From CBDVBL01 sp965555375 (GTDB lineage: Bacteria > Zixibacteria > MSB-5A5 > UBA10806), in assembly GCA_965555375.1 (NCBI GenBank), contig CBEWDL010000085.1, positions 1-14,265 on the forward strand: a stretch of DNA of 14,265 nt. Reading direction: 5' to 3'. Made by a program: the position numbers and the translations under genes. This document shows positions 14,072-14,265 of this stretch, in pieces. Positions within the stretch are counted from its first letter, which is position 1. Each line of letters opens with the position of its first letter. Below the pieces are notes generated by a model, which was given only the letters and a program-made list of their open reading frames with translations, was not told where the DNA came from and ran no database searches.

Positions 14072-14265
14072 TTACTCCTGCCCCTGGAATCTAGTCTGCA
14101 TTTCGCCCTTTCTTGCATCGGCATTGCCGGGGTCAATCTCCAGGACTTTTCCGTAATAAGTGTTGGCTTCCTCCATCATATTGCATGTTTGATATGACGA
14201 AGCGATATTAAATAAGATGGAAACTTCTTTTGGATTACACTTTTCGGCCTTAAGCAATATAGGAG
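14072..14265 (-). CDS. TPR-repeat protein, 5' end outside the window
   Basis: This is the C-terminal part of a tetratricopeptide-repeat protein, about 64 residues. The frame stays open to the window edge with no convincing start (the in-frame TTG at 14257 has no ribosome site), so the gene begins outside. A TPR-type helix pair is visible: PKEVSILFNIASSYQTCNMM, then EEANTYYGKVLEIDPGNADA, with the conserved Ala/Tyr/Pro spacing (Y-x-K-V-L-E-I-D-P-x-N-x-D-A). The protein ends in a charged tail shortly after this repeat. TPR proteins act as protein-protein scaffolds; partner and location are not visible in this fragment. It is 11 nt upstream of the unknown membrane protein gene, so the two are probably one operon. 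Confidence 0.78.
   Translation of the reverse strand, partial: PILLKAEKCNPKEVSILFNIASSYQTCNMMEEANTYYGKVLEIDPGNADARKGEMQTRFQGQE

Overview
The window comes from a diderm (Gram-negative-type) bacterium. It encodes a TolC-family outer-membrane channel, a periplasmic adaptor, a signal-peptide-bearing putative outer-membrane barrel and ExbB/ExbD/TonB energisers, all of which need two membranes. Shine-Dalgarno sites are strong and purine-rich, GC content looks intermediate, and there are no mobile elements, tRNAs, rRNAs or CRISPR arrays. The gene style (split MacB-like exporters, YIP1 proteins, K+-dependent membrane pyrophosphatase, short-linker TonB proteins with a charged cytoplasmic N-terminus) fits an uncultured lineage near the FCB superphylum, such as Zixibacteria. 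That placement is inference from gene style, not proof.

Every supported gene lies on the minus strand, so the region reads from high to low coordinates. At the high end is the 3' part of a TPR protein, then an unknown four-helix membrane protein. A TonB-energising cluster follows: ExbB-type channel, two different ExbD/TolR-type proteins and a TonB (13291 to 10657), with gaps of 1 and 16 nt and a 4-nt overlap. A clear intrinsic terminator (10575-10609) closes it. A second TonB paralogue lies beyond the terminator. After a 246-nt spacer comes hppA, the membrane pyrophosphatase. The spacer carries an inverted repeat and a good sigma70-type promoter. A weaker terminator follows hppA.

The low-coordinate half (7382 to 43) is a probable export locus: a 211-aa putative outer-membrane barrel, a YIP1 membrane protein, a TolC-family channel, a MacA/HlyD-type adaptor, a stand-alone ABC ATPase and two different MacB/FtsX-type permeases. 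A possible further gene overlaps the last stop codon and leaves the window. Adaptor, ATPase, permeases and channel together make a complete tripartite ABC exporter spanning both membranes, with the usual MacB fusion split into one ATPase and two unlike permeases.

The shared theme is energisation of the envelope: an ion-driven ExbB/ExbD/TonB motor, a PPi-driven ion pump that could feed the ion gradient, and an ATP-driven exporter. Families are recognised with confidence. Substrates, partner receptors and links between the blocks are not visible in the sequence. No gap without a gene exceeds 300 bases; the longest is 9539-9784.
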